A program made the position numbers and the translations under genes. From Maea johnstoni (Eukaryota; Annelida; Polychaeta; Spionida; Magelonidae), in the NCBI GenBank assembly GCA_963942565.1, contig OZ012684.1, positions 68,113,851 through 68,177,850 of the forward strand: a stretch of 64,000 nt of DNA, in the 5' to 3' direction. Positions 1 through 10,763 of this stretch are shown here, piece by piece. A model generated the notes under the pieces. It was not told the DNA's origin, did no database searches, and saw nothing but the letters and a program-made list of their open reading frames with translations. Positions within the stretch are counted from its first letter, which is position 1. Each line of letters starts with the position of its first letter.

Positions 1-125
1 TGCATAAAACACACATTTTTGACCAAAAAAATCAAAAAGAATTTTTTTCTTTACCGACCTACCTACCCTATTTTTTTTCAGACCGCTACAGGAAACAAAC
101 AATTTCGTTTTATAGGTCATAGCAG
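1..125 (-). mobile_element. Fragment of an inverted-repeat (MITE-like) element, cut by the window edge
   Basis: Read on the minus strand this stretch closely matches 43717-43825: both have TTTGTTTCCTGTA, then a T/A-rich run, then a block ending in AAAAATGTGTTTTATGCA. In the complete copy the same TTTGTTTCCTGTAA motif recurs in inverted form at the far end, so this is one arm of a short element with terminal inverted repeats. No coding capacity is visible. The superfamily is not assigned because the target duplication is unclear. Confidence 0.6.
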
Positions 126-1399
126 ATAGATGGCAGCATATGGTTCTCCTTCAAAAAGAGTCCTCCATTCATCTGGAGGAAAGTAAGCCACTCTGGCCCC
201 TTGACTACTTGGTACCTGATAGGAGAAAAGAACTAGGGCCTAGAAATCTCAGCTAAATGTCAACCAGTGTTACCAAAGGCTTATGAGACATGTCTCATAA
301 GCCTTTGGTGTTACATGATGCACCAGCTGACCTATGTGTATTTTGCCCCAGTAAAATTTACCAGGAAACCCACCCATCAGGAAAGCATGTGTTAAGGGTA
401 CCCCGCTGTTTGTTAATGGTCTCCGGCCATGTTTACTGTCCAGTCACCTGATCCTAGCTGGTGTTTGAGATAACTGGACTTCCTGCACCATCTCATTTCC
501 TCCTCTAGTGGTTGTTTAGGGCCCCTCCTGCTGGGCAGGCAGCAGCTCACTGGAAAAGGGATCCTCGGACATCATGCTAGTTATGACCAGATAGGTTCAG
601 ACAGGAGCACTAGCCCTACTGACTCACACTGGATGGTTTTGATCTCAAGTTGATGTATCCATATGTATTTTAGGTGAAAATATCTATCAGCCTGATCTAT
701 CACACATGAGTGGTGTGTATCGATAGTTAAGGTATCCAAGTAGTGAAATATTTGATGTGGAGATGATTATACTATATTGATGTGCTAAAAAAGTTTTTTA
801 TCCTCAATTGTTTTAGGTTTAACTACAATAGATTGACACCAACAGATGGCATAATGTACAACTCTTTAGATAAGGTACACATATTTCAAAACATTCTTGA
901 TCAGTCAATATTAATGAGATATATCAAGCATTCATATTTTTCCTTTAATTAGCATTGAATGGTATGCCAGTAGTTATGCCTTTATGTAAAGAGAAAAATA
1001 ATTTCTCTAAATATGATTTTCCATATTTGGTCATGCCTGATTTGTCTGATTTTTTTTGAGTTATATTGATAGCTGTCTCAGGAAACAATTACGCTTGACC
1101 TGCATGCAGGCTTATTATTTTCAATATATCATTTCATGCACATCCTGGTACTAAATATTATTCATGTCACAAGTACTATTTCTCTTCCTAATTTCCTATT
1201 GTTGAGTTCTAGGAAGAGAACAGTAGTGCATTTTTTTGTTGGTAAATTAGATGTGATTTATGGGATCCTTGGGGACCACTTATGTTTGAAATCATAATGA
1301 ATTAGAAACTCTCACTACTCTTACACTAATTAGATATGCAGGGTCTGGCATTAACTATATAGTGATGAGTGCTTCAATGGAAACAATTCAGCCATTTTA
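126..1399. other. No gene seen; single-copy DNA
   Basis: Both strands lack a convincing open frame, and no tandem array is present apart from the palindrome at 267-314. The part after about 650 is AT-rich. I see no feature I can support. Confidence 0.5.
267..314. repeat. 34-bp perfect palindrome flanked by 7-bp direct repeats
   Basis: GTGTTAC at 267-273 is repeated exactly at 308-314. Between them, 274-307 is a perfect palindrome of 17+17 bases that begins CAAAGG, has centre ACATGT and ends CCTTTG. The layout is that of an insertion with a target duplication. The same layout, with the same lengths, recurs at 21987-22034. Confidence 0.85.
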
Positions 1400-1535
1400 G
1401 AAAGGAGTTTATTTATTTGACTAAATTGACCATTAACATCTGTCCACTGACTTTTCTTTATGAAGCACTTATGAACATTGTAGGTGGAAAGGGCTCTGTA
1501 TCCAATATCAATTTTCATTAATCATTATTAGAAAA
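1400..1535 (+). mobile_element. 3' end of a CR1/L2-like LINE
   Basis: The segment aligns with the 3' untranslated end of the LINE fragment at 52030-52470. Shared words in the same order are AGGAGTTTATTT, CCNCTGACT, GAAGCACTT..GAACATT, a GAAAGGG word and a final ATCAATT followed by A/T-rich repeats. No reverse transcriptase sequence remains here. It is a 5'-truncated copy, as is usual for LINEs. Confidence 0.6.
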
Positions 1536-1879
1536 GGGCTGATGTGAGGGAAGGACTGGAGACTCCACACAACACCTTGACTGCTGCAATCCAGTTTTCT
1601 GATTGTAACTTTAACCAGTGATGTCTCTGCTTTAACTAATGCACTTCTATATAAGCAATCATATCTTTGACTGTGGTTCTGTTTTGTTTGTCTTGCACTA
1701 GCAACTTACTTAAGTTTTGCTATTGTAACTCTAACGGCTGCTCTTAAGCTTTACAGTCTTTGATTGCTGCGAATAAGTTATGCAATTCATTCAACTGTAC
1801 AAGAGCAACCCTTCTAACTATGCTGGCACAGAGACTGCTCCTGTGCTATTTGCTATTTGATTGATGCTGTACAGCCTGT
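1536..1879. other. No gene seen
   Basis: Ordinary AT-leaning DNA between the LINE tail and the minisatellite. No open frame or repeat is evident. Confidence 0.5.
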
Positions 1880-2815
1880 GTGTGTGAGGGGGGGGTTGGT
1901 GCCTGTGTCAGTGTATGTACTGTAAACGTTGGTACTGGGGGGTATCAGGCTCTGCAACTGTTCCTGTATTTGCTATATTACAGGAGGTTGGTCCCGTGAT
2001 GGGTGAGGGTTTGAAAGAGTAGGCCGTGGTACTGGGGGTATCAGGCTCTGCAACTGTTGCTGTATTTGCTGTATTATAGGGGTTGGTGTATGTACTGTGA
2101 TGGGTGTCAGGCTCTGCAACTGTTGCTGTATTATAGGGGGTTGGTGCCTGTGTCAGTGTATATACTGTGAGGGTTTGAAAGAGTAGGCCGTGGTACTGGG
2201 GGGTATCAGGCTCTGCAACTGTTGCTGTATTATAGGGGGTTGGTGCCTGTGTCAGTGTATGTACTGTGAGGGTTTGAAGTAGTAGGCCGTGGTACTGGGG
2301 GGTATCAGGCTCTGTAACTGTTGCTGTATTATAGGGGGTTGGTGCCTGTGTCAGTGTATATTCTGTGAGGGTTTGAAAGAGTAGGCCGTGGTACTGGGGG
2401 GTATCAGGCTCTGCAACTGTTGCTGTATTAAAGGGGGTTGGTGCCTGTGTCAGTGTATATACTGTGAGGGTTTGAAAGAGTAGGCCGTGGTACTGGGGGG
2501 TATCTAGACTAGCTCCTAGTCTATGATTTACTTATATTGTGCTTTTATCTGTTCTGGCCTATCTTTTGTTCAATATGTAGGTGTTAGTTTTAGATCCTGT
2601 TGATAGATGGCACCAGTGGTGGTCACGCTGGTCAGTCAGAACCATAAAATCCAAATAGACCCTTGCTGGCCGCCTGGTGAGCCAATATAGAACTAAATAT
2701 GGGTAGACAGTTTAGAATGGTATATAAACATTAGGTGAGTTATTAAAGAAGTGATAAATTTTCTTGGCCTAGGACTAGGCTAGGGGGTATCAGGCTCTGC
2801 AACTGTTGCTGTATT
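1880..2815. repeat. Minisatellite, unit about 99 bp, split by a MITE
   Basis: Recurring words are GGTACTGGGGGGTATCAGG, CTCTGCAACTGTTGCTG, TAGGGGGTTGGTGCCTGTGT and TTTGAAAGAGTAGGCCGTGG. Full units start near 2192, 2291, 2390 and 2491, with shorter and more diverged units before them. The array is interrupted at 2505-2782 by an inserted element and resumes for about 30 bases, which end in the pyrimidine tract of the splice acceptor at 2837. Confidence 0.85.
2505..2782. mobile_element. MITE-like element, copy 1, inserted in the minisatellite
   Basis: A 278-bp segment is nearly identical to 38645-38914. Its ends are imperfect inverted repeats (TAGCTCCTAGTC at the left; TAGCCTAGTCC when the right end is read backwards). 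The flanking 9 bases GGGGGTATC occur at 2496-2504 and again at 2783-2791 and belong to the minisatellite unit, so the empty site can be inferred directly. It carries no coding frame and is non-autonomous. Confidence 0.8.
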
Positions 2816-2837
2816 TCCTTCCTGTCCTTTGTTTCAG

Positions 2838-2979
2838 CATCAGCAGCATCAAGGATGTGAAGTCCTATGACTGTCCAGCATGTGACCCCCGAGAAGGATG
2901 TAAGGGGCCTATCTTGGCAATCGGAGAAGCTGGCGAACGCTTTCTCACTCTCACACGGAAGTGTTTCGCTGCTGGATAA
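2838..2979 (+). CDS. Coding-like segment with a strong splice acceptor; possible KDZ-transposase remnant or exon
   Basis: A good acceptor (pyrimidine tract from about 2813, TTTCAG ending at 2837) is followed by 46 codons from 2839 to a stop at 2977-2979. Residue use looks protein-like: an acidic/aromatic start, CPAC at residues 12-15, further cysteines at 21 and 42, and RFLTLTRK at 34-41. A possible donor, GAT|GTAAGG, lies inside the frame near 2898. I do not recognise it as a known host gene. The spacing CPAC, then about 15 residues, then a hydrophobic/basic F-x-L-x-RK segment and an A-G recalls the start of the catalytic region of KDZ (Kyakuja-Dileera-Zisupton) transposases. That comparison is from memory and unverified. 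Other frames are also open here, so coding status is uncertain. Confidence 0.35.
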
Positions 2980-3131
2980 AAAGTCTGACTTAAACCAGAC
3001 ACTCATATGCTATATAATACCAATGCACTCTGCTGATTGTCCACTGATTTCCCCAGTCTATATGTATGCAAAGAAGTCCACCTGGTGGTGGATATAGGAA
3101 CTGGATGGAAGTTTTGAGAAGGCGTGTTGAA

Positions 3132-3146
3132 GGGGGGGGGGGGGGG
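3132..3146. repeat. Poly(G) run, 15 bases
   Basis: An uninterrupted run of 15 G. Similar poly(C) or poly(G) runs occur at 6994-7014, 12522-12535, 28097-28115, 32086-32101, 54389-54404 and 62559-62571. Confidence 0.9.
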
Positions 3147-3289
3147 AGGGGATAATAAAGAAGGGTTAGGCAGTGAATTGCTTGACAAGTACTTGGATGC
3201 CGATCAGCCATAGCTGATTGTCACTGCTAACTGATTTTGAAGTAGGGGTATGCAAAATTGACCGATGATTGGTTGGGTTGTCTATTATG

Positions 3290-4020
3290 GAATCACAGAA
3301 TTTGACCACTGAGTGGTGGTCCAGTGTGGTCACACAGAATTTGGCTTCTGAGTGGTTGTCCAGTTTGGTCACACAGAATTTGACTACTGAATGGGTTGTC
3401 CAGTGTGGTCACACAGAATGACCAGAGTGGTTGTCCAGTGTGGTCACATAGAATTGACCACTGAGTGGTTGTCCAGTTTGACCAAACGGAATATGACTAA
3501 TGAGTGGTTGTCCAGTATGGTCACACAGAATTTGACTACTGAATGGGTTGGCCAGTGTGGTCCCACAGAATTGACCACTGAGTGGTTGTCCAGTTTGGTC
3601 ACACAGAATTTGACCACTGAGTGGTTGTCCAGTACGGTCACACAGAATTTGACTACTGAATGGGTTGTCCAGTGTGGTCACACAGAATTGACCACTGAGT
3701 GGTTGTCCAGTTTGATCAAACAGAATTTGACTAATGAGTGGTTGTCCAGTTTGATCAAACAGAATTTGACTAATGAGTGGTTGTCCAGTATGGGCACACA
3801 GAATTTGACTACTGAATGGGTTGTTCTGTATGGTAAGAGAGTTGGACATTGAGTGGTCATCCATTATTATCATAGAATAGACCACTTAATGGTTGTCCAG
3901 TATGAAATCCAGAATTGACCACTGCAGAATGTGAGAAAGAATGCATACCACTAAGTGGTTTGTATTAGAGAGTGCAGAATCACCCACTGAGTGGTTGTCC
4001 TCAGTGGTAATACAGAATTG
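3290..4020. repeat. Minisatellite, unit about 39 bp
   Basis: The unit reads roughly TTGACCACTGAGTGGTTGTC followed by CAGTGTGGTCACACAGAA, with variants (CAGTTTGATCAAACAG, CAGTATGGTCACACAG). It holds a near-palindrome, GACCACTGAGTGGTT. Because 39 is a multiple of three, long frames stay open on both strands (for example 3391-3852 plus and 3409-3885 minus). These are repeat artefacts and not genes. Units become irregular after about 3840. Confidence 0.9.
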
Positions 4021-5769
4021 ACCCCCCACCCCTGTGTGTGTTTTTATAATGATTATATTTGGTTGAATTGCTGTATTTGCTAATCATTGCCAGGAATTCA
4101 GTACTTAACAAAGCTGGCATGCGTTTGCCCTATTATGCTGAAGCATGTCCCCTCAGCCCAGGTGGTCTTGTATGGCTGTGTGTGTTCCTCTAAACTAGAC
4201 TGGTGTTTTACATCAAGCACACAGCACAAGCAGGATTATAAGAATGACTCTTAATTCTGGAAATTCTATAAATTCTTTGATTTGTGACAGAAGTTCTCTC
4301 TGTACTGGAGTCATAGTATCTAGGTTTGTATTCAAGTGAATGGTCTGTATCTATGAGTTTACCTTCATGTGTGAGCATACTATCAGTAATAATGACATTA
4401 GTATTGTGTATCTGTTTAATCTCTAGCAACAGGTTGTTGAGCATTCATTGCCCAGCATTCATTGCCCAGCTGTTCTAGCCTACATGAATTTTTTCTCAAT
4501 GTGACCTAAAAAGAGGTCATTTCCCCATCATTCAGACTCAAGACTTGGGCGATCTTTATGCTGCGTGACTGTCCTTTTTAGTTAGGCAAGGAATTCCACA
4601 GGAGAATTGAAGTATCGCATAAAAAACGCTCTGTGCTCACGGAGTGTGAAAGGTAAATGTGATTGGGGCAAACCCCATGCAGTCTTGAGAAGAATAGAAG
4701 CCCGTCAAGTGTTGTGTAACACCTATACATTACCAGGGTTTACACGATATCTTCATGCATGATAAGTAAGTTGATGGATTCATTTGACAAAGTCAACATA
4801 CCCAGGAATTCCATTTCCAAACCCGATAATTCGTGCCGCTGTTTTTTCGCACAAAAAGTTTTAATGAGACAGTATTTTATTGTATGTAATTGGCAGGTTT
4901 TCGGGGTGTCTTGATGTTTTTCATAGGGAGTCGACCAAGCTGTGTGTTTTCTCACCATATTCAGTTTCGCCACTCGGGCTTATTTTCACTCGGTGCTTGG
5001 ATAACAAACAGCCAATCGTGGTATTTTGATTACATAACTTGATTAGGAAAGAATGGTTTTGTTATTTTGTAACTTTAGTTTATCAGATCTCAGATGGAAA
5101 CCAGACCTGCCGCCTTGCCCCGTAAGTTGCAAGATTTATTTTTTTACTGCATGAGCCAAGAACCCATATTAGGCCTGAGCAGTATTTCAGACCTAGATAT
5201 TAGGGTCTGTCCGGATGTTCAGGTACTCAGCTCTTCCCACTACCCCTTTTTTTGCAGTGGCTAAGCAGTCCGTTTATGGCCAGCCTGGTATCTGGGAGTC
5301 CAAATCCTTAAAAATCACATGTCAAAACACACTAGTTTTTTCAGAGGAATTTCTAAAAATGTCATTGTTAAACAAAAATTTGGAATTTATCATGTTTTGG
5401 TACCCTGCTATGTATGACTTAAGTTGTCTGATTACTCTGATCGAAGGGCACAGTCATTATTTTCATTATCATGTCCTTAATAATATTAAGTACAAGGAAA
5501 GCAGAGTTGAGCGCAGGCTATCTTATTTTCCCCAGTTCTGAAACATTATCAAGAGTTCTATTCAATTTTGTACTGATCGGCCCATTTCTCACTTATGTTT
5601 TCATTCATATCTATTGATGATGGCCTGGTCCCTCTGCCCTCACATGCACTTGTGGCTGATACACCGTAGTGGAACCACTTGTTAGGTGATTGTCCCTTAG
5701 TGTCAGTTGCATGTTTCTCAGCAGAATGCAGTTCCCCTCTCAAAGCAAGGGGCTGCATGCCTGTTAATA
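4021..5769. other. No gene seen; mostly single-copy DNA
   Basis: Only a direct 15-bp duplication at 4443-4472 (GCATTCATTGCCCAG) stands out. The frame at 5215-5541 (108 codons) shows no recognisable motif and no splice or start context that supports it. Confidence 0.5.
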
Positions 5770-6135
5770 ATTCTGTATTGATGCCACCCTATCCTAAGGG
5801 CAACAACAAACATTGAAGCCTTTTGCTGCCCCCGGGCGAGCCTTCCTTTCTTTGGCATACCTCTCAATTACCACCCCAAAGAAAGTTACCTTTGATCGCA
5901 ATAGTGATACAGATATATTCTTTAGAGTGTGAGAAGGCACAAAGGCTCCCCCTCCAGGTCCGTCTGTGGTTGTACGTCTTTTTTCTCTCACCTGTTCAGC
6001 TGGCTCTAATTTGTCTGCTGGTTTGTTTACCTCAGGTGAAAACGCGCAGGGAGGGCTTGTCTTTTTTGATACCTGCAGGGCATGCTTCATACCATCGTGA
6101 TTGGGACCATGATGTTGAATCGCTCTTTTAAGGCA
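5770..6135. promoter_or_regulatory. Candidate regulatory block
   Basis: This single-copy block is richer in G+C than its flanks. It holds an exact TCF/LEF consensus (CCTTTGATC, 5889-5897), a forkhead site (TGTTTAC, 6024-6030), CACCTG/CAGGTG E-boxes and an ACAACAAACATTG SOX-like word. Frames are open on both strands (5794-6180 minus, 5823-6131 plus), which fits unusual composition more than coding. The motif matches are seen; enhancer function is inference. Confidence 0.3.
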
Positions 6136-7454
6136 GTGGATATTGTTAACCTTTTCCAGTACTGGGAAATGCAAACACATGCTGAAGCCTCTTAAGAGGT
6201 ATTAAATACTTTGGAGAAACCAAGTCAGAAGGTCTTTATTAATGGCATTGTTCATCAACTATAATGCTTAGAATAAACCTCCTACTTGAAATGTACGATA
6301 CTCTGGCTATGTCTTCCTGACATTACAAAGACATGCACCTGATATAGGGTATGGGTACATACATCATTTTAGCACACAGGAAGCATTTCAACAAGTGGCT
6401 TAGAATATTGCCTTAAGTTACAAATTGAGAATCAGCCACCAACATAAGTACTTATCCACTTGCCCCGGCATGTGAATTTTTGAAAAAGGGCTTTCGGGCA
6501 AGTGCATTTTAGTTTGGTCTTAAGCGGGATTTCTGAGCAGTACACATTTTTATATAGAAAATGGCACAACTACCCAGAAATCTGCAAAAAATGCAAAAGA
6601 AATTAAAAGAAAATGGTTTTGATTTCATTAAATCGAAATAAATAATACATGACATTCTAGCATATATGTTATAAATTATTTTGGGCAAGCCAATGTATAT
6701 ATATATAATTTGGCTGATGTCAATGAGCTGTGGTTCCAAATTTGAATAGCTACAGTCATTTAGAAACTTAGGAGTACATGGGGTGGAATTTTGGGCAATC
6801 AATTTTTTGAGGTCTTTGGCCAAATAAGGAAAGTTATTCCTGTGGAAGCCTCAGCTATTATTCTATAGTCTAAGTTTCACATAGGAATAATGAGCCATTG
6901 GAGGTTTGAGCTTTCAGGACCTAACTTGAGTAACAACTTATGTTTTCAAGCAAAAGCTGATTTTTTGAGCTCTGGGGTCAGTGATAGCGATAGCCCCCCC
7001 CCCCCCCCCCCCCCTCCCTAAAAAGTCAAAGGGGGTAACAAGATAGGCTTGTATTTCTAGTAACAAATTCAGGTTACTTGTGTTACACTCTCACTGCTTG
7101 CACAGGAATGTCAAAAAGCGAAGTACGCCTTAAAAAACATCACTGATAAAGACCTGTGTTACATGATAAATCAATTCTGTAACTCGTGCCGTTTAGTGAT
7201 AGGAAATGCCATAATGAATGGCCTGTCAGTTGGTATTCTTCAGCTTCTAACATCTGAGCTTGAGGACTTCGTGTTTACTAAACCCCTGTTTAGTGTTGTC
7301 TAGTTTCTGGGAACAGGCATTTAAGGTTCAGAGATAATCACCTAGTCTGTAACTAATGGGACAAGAAAAGCTTTTTTGAAGGAAGGATCTAACTTGTACT
7401 CTGTAACAGTGGGAAGAAGTGGTTATCTCCGAAGACAAGACTTCTCTTCCGAAA
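6136..7454. other. No gene seen; includes a 21-base poly(C) run
   Basis: AT-rich to average DNA. The poly(C) run lies at 6994-7014. No supported genes or arrays. Confidence 0.5.
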
Positions 7455-7466
7455 AACAGATTTTAG

Positions 7467-7896
7467 GTCTTTAGTTATAGTCTGTCTGACTCGAGTTTGG
7501 CAACTGCTTTTTCTATTTTTTTTGTGACAAAACATTCGAGTTTCCCATCCAAACTTGGGAGACATCTTTGGAGCACAACTACGTGTATGTATAAACATAC
7601 TTTATGTCTCAAATCTGCAAAATGTTGATTTTGCTCATAAGGTCCCATTATAAAATTTGCCAATTGCCAACAATACAAACACGCGAGATTGCATTGTTAG
7701 CAATGGGTAAATTTTACAATGGGACCTAATGAGCAAAATCAACATTTTGCGGAGTTGAGACAAAAACTATGTTTATACATACACATAGTAGTGCTCCTAA
7801 GAGGTTTGCCAAGTTTGGATTGGAAACTCGAACATTTTGTCCTTAAAAAGTGGAAAAAGCGGGCTATAAATATAATCAGACTATAAATATAAAAAC
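7467..7896. repeat. Long imperfect palindrome (fold-back element), about 430 bp
   Basis: The left arm (about 7467-7675) is inverted in the right arm (about 7690-7896). Paired words include TATAGTCTG with CAGACTATA, ACAAAACATTCGAGTTTCC with GGAAACTCGAACATTTTGT, GTATGTATAAACATA with TATGTTTATACATAC, and AAATGTTGATTTTGCTCAT with ATGAGCAAAATCAACATTT. The spacer is about 20 bases. Arms differ at scattered positions, so it is not brand new. It is either a palindromic MITE or an inverted duplication, and has no coding content. Confidence 0.85.
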
Positions 7897-7904
7897 TTGA
7901 GGGG

Positions 7905-9430
7905 CGGGGGGAGTGGTTGGTTTACAAATCCTCCAATGATGTGTAACATATACTTAAAACATACAATTGTTAAGTTTGAAATTTATCCCATGTCCATTTC
8001 TTATGGGGCTTTACACGTCTTTAACAGATTAAATAAGTTAAAGCAGATTACCCTTTTTCTTAAGATTGTTCAGATGAATTTCACTTTTTGCTTAGACTTA
8101 GTTCTTTGAATTTCCTTCCACTACAGAATTTGACCCCTGCCCTTTTGACACTTATAGCCGCGGGCACTGACTACATGCTTTGAATTTGAAGGACAAATTT
8201 GCTAACAACTAAATCCCTGCTTAACATGTGCATGTAGATGTGGTCAGTGTGCAGTTATATGTTTTAAGGATATTGATAATCAATTCTAATTTGATTTATG
8301 ATATATTGCTCACTTTCCACCTAGAATGTTCAAAGAAGTAATATGTGTCTTTGGGTATTTGGTTAACACTTTATTTCATCCATATCTGAAGTGTACACAC
8401 GATCTGAAACATTGAGATCTCTTGAAGATGATGTACAATTTTGAGATTTATGTGGCTGAAAATTATATTTCGGGTTGGGTTTTCAATGCCTCTATTTATA
8501 TACTTCAAATGTCAATCTATATATAATGTGGTATGCTTGATTCAAACTGTCCGACCATTTTCATGCTTCAGTTGCAAATGGGTTAATGATACCTAGTTCA
8601 CTAATCCTCTCTGGATGGATGGCCTACTACCCCAGTAACACAGTTATATCTAGGGCACTGCCTTCATGCCTGCAGTCTGTGTTCTAACCTCCCATGCTCA
8701 CTGCTATCGCCACATGTCACCTAGTCACTTAGATAAATTTCTGCACCACCTGGTGTAGTTTCGTTGCTAGTACATTGACACCTTCCTTCACTGTCAGTGT
8801 AGTACGAGTCAATTATAGCATACGGTAGAGTCCATTGTCTTAGCCAGTAGGGCTTCTGGGTGTGATTCGGACACCTGAACCCTCAAAAATCCCACATTAG
8901 GACACCCAAATATTTTTGTGATTAATTTCTAGTAATGCAAAATTAAGCGAATGATTTGGAAAATTTCCACACCAGTGTGAATACTCTGACATTACTTAGA
9001 GGTATTATTCAGTTTTTTATAAGAAAAAAATGTGTCTGTATGGTTGTAAATAGAAGATAGTATGGTTTCCCTTAGAATATTGGGAGTGACAACACCAAGG
9101 CATTCCATGGATTATCCTAGAAAAATTCCTAGGATATCTTTGAAAGTATGAGATACATTTGGTATGGTTACCCTTTGGTTGATGACATGGGCCATTGCAG
9201 TACAGCAGGTGGTCAGTGCTGCCATCTATATATGTATTTTGACCTTCTACACTCCACTGCATCCAGGCCAGGTACATGTAAAGGTATCTTTATCCTTCAC
9301 GTGGCCTGATATCACAGGAACGTGATGAGGACTAACAAGTGCTTGACAGAATTCCTGTCACCCACTGAATATGTAACCAACTATTATTGCTGGTAGAAAT
9401 AAACTTGGTAGTGGTAGTTCAAGTTATTCT
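7905..9430. other. No gene seen
   Basis: Single-copy, mostly AT-rich DNA. The word GTCTTAGCCAGTA near 8838 recurs near 13302 and, in diverged form, in the minisatellite at 19.9 kb, which hints at an old dispersed repeat. Nothing else is supported. Confidence 0.45.
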
Positions 9431-9434
9431 GTTG

Positions 9435-9459
9435 AAGTAGTAGTAGGAGTAGCAGTAGC

Positions 9460-9526
<67 letters not shown>

Positions 9527-9595
9527 ATAGTAGTAGTAGTAGTAGTAGTAGGTGCGGCCGCAGCTGTAGCAGCAGTAGTAGGGTAACGGAAGTGG
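9435..9595. repeat. (AGT)n microsatellite with interruptions
   Basis: A nearly pure AGT run at about 9460-9552 with AGC/GGT variants on both sides. The open minus-strand frame (poly-threonine) is a repeat artefact. Confidence 0.95.
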
Positions 9596-10229
9596 AAGAT
9601 GACCTCTAGGGTCAATGTCTGCTCTCTACTTGTCTGATAAGGAAGGCTGCAATGATAAGAATTTCAAACACTTGACACCATCCCAGTGCTGTGTGTGTAG
9701 TAGTAGTAGCAGTCAGTGCCTGTGGGAATAGACTGGCTGCCAGGTGAGGAGGGGACCCTGGCTGTGTAGGTGGGAGTTCCAGGAAATGGTGACTTGGCAG
9801 TTCAGATGACAGGTTGATTTTGGTGCGGCCTTGTACTGAATGGAGTTTATTCAGCTCACGTTTATTTAGTTGTAACTTTGAGACGGCCGTTGAGTAATGT
9901 TTGACAGGAGGTGTGCTCTATATTATATTTTGATATAACCTCTTTGTTTTTTAATGTAAACTGATTTTCCAATGATTCCTAGAACCAGATATCCACCCAT
10001 CTCACATGATTCCCATAATATCAGGAATTCAGGAAGTTGTAATCATTCATAAGCATTGAAACCAGTTTGATAGATACTTTAAAAAGGAATGTGATGTAGT
10101 ATATAACTAGTTTTCCAAGAAGAGTTTTTTTTCGTGTACAATGAATGATAAAGGAAGTGCTTTGTACTCTAACACATACGGAAAACCTCCTTGAAAACAG
10201 ATAAAACAGAACATTGTGAGGGCTCTTGT
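9596..10229. other. No gene seen
   Basis: Single-copy DNA with a short TAGTAGTAGCAG patch near 9700. Nothing further is supported. Confidence 0.5.
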
Positions 10230-10640
10230 TTGGGTGTATTATGTGGTGTTAATTGATGCACAGGAACTTAATTGATGTCATGAGAGCCAGGAGAAAGTGT
10301 GAAAGAAGCGGTGGGAGGATTGTTGTGTCGTTTCTTCCCCTGCGTTTCATGGGAACAGTTACGGCTAGAAAAGAGGCAACAAAAAGCGTGCGCCTCCATT
10401 CTTCTCTCTGGCATTGTGCTGGTGGTGACGGGTGTACCTGTGAAAAGAGAACTAGAATAATGGTAGGAATGCATCTCCGAGCATCTCAACTTTTCTCAGG
10501 GTATGCGGGGCCAATCATTGCCGATTGTTCCCTGATTAGTTCCCTGGGCCTGCACCCATATAGCGTGCTCACGGACTGCGGCATTGCACGGAGGGAGCAA
10601 CAACAAACGCCTGTACATTCCTAGTCTACCAGAAGGGGTG
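10230..10640. promoter_or_regulatory. Candidate regulatory block
   Basis: CpG-containing single-copy DNA between AT-rich flanks. A 123-codon frame (10253-10624) crosses it and the opposite strand is also open, but the product has no recognisable domain, signal peptide or splice context. Homeobox-type words (TTAATTGATG, twice) and CCAATCATTGCC are present. Conserved non-coding sequence is the likelier reading; a short lineage-specific coding exon cannot be excluded. Confidence 0.25.
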
Positions 10641-10717
10641 CCTCTGTCTGTGTCAACACTAAGCATCTACCAGTTTTGTTTTCCTTCTCGTAGAAAAAAA
10701 GGTACCATGTCTGTGGT

Positions 10718-10763
10718 ACCTTTACCTTTACAAGACTATTAACCAAATACCTTTACCTTAAAC
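10718..10763 (+). mobile_element. 3' tail of a SINE-V copy
   Basis: ACAAGACTATTAACCAAATACCTTTACCTT matches, with small changes, the 3' tails of the SINE-V copies ending at 56213 and 58318. Only the tail is recognisable here. It sits next to an AAAGGTACCA/TGGTACCTTT hairpin at 10698-10723. Confidence 0.45.

Noticed and set aside
3391-3885. Repeat-protein genes on both strands
   Set aside because: Frames stay open only because the 39-bp unit is a multiple of three.
4443-4472. Direct repeat as an attachment site
   Set aside because: A single 15-bp tandem duplication with no element attached.
5794-6180. 128-codon minus-strand gene
   Set aside because: Open on both strands with no family resemblance; motif content suggests non-coding.
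10253-10624. 123-codon gene
   Set aside because: No domain, signal or splice context; the other strand is open too. Kept only as a candidate regulatory block.
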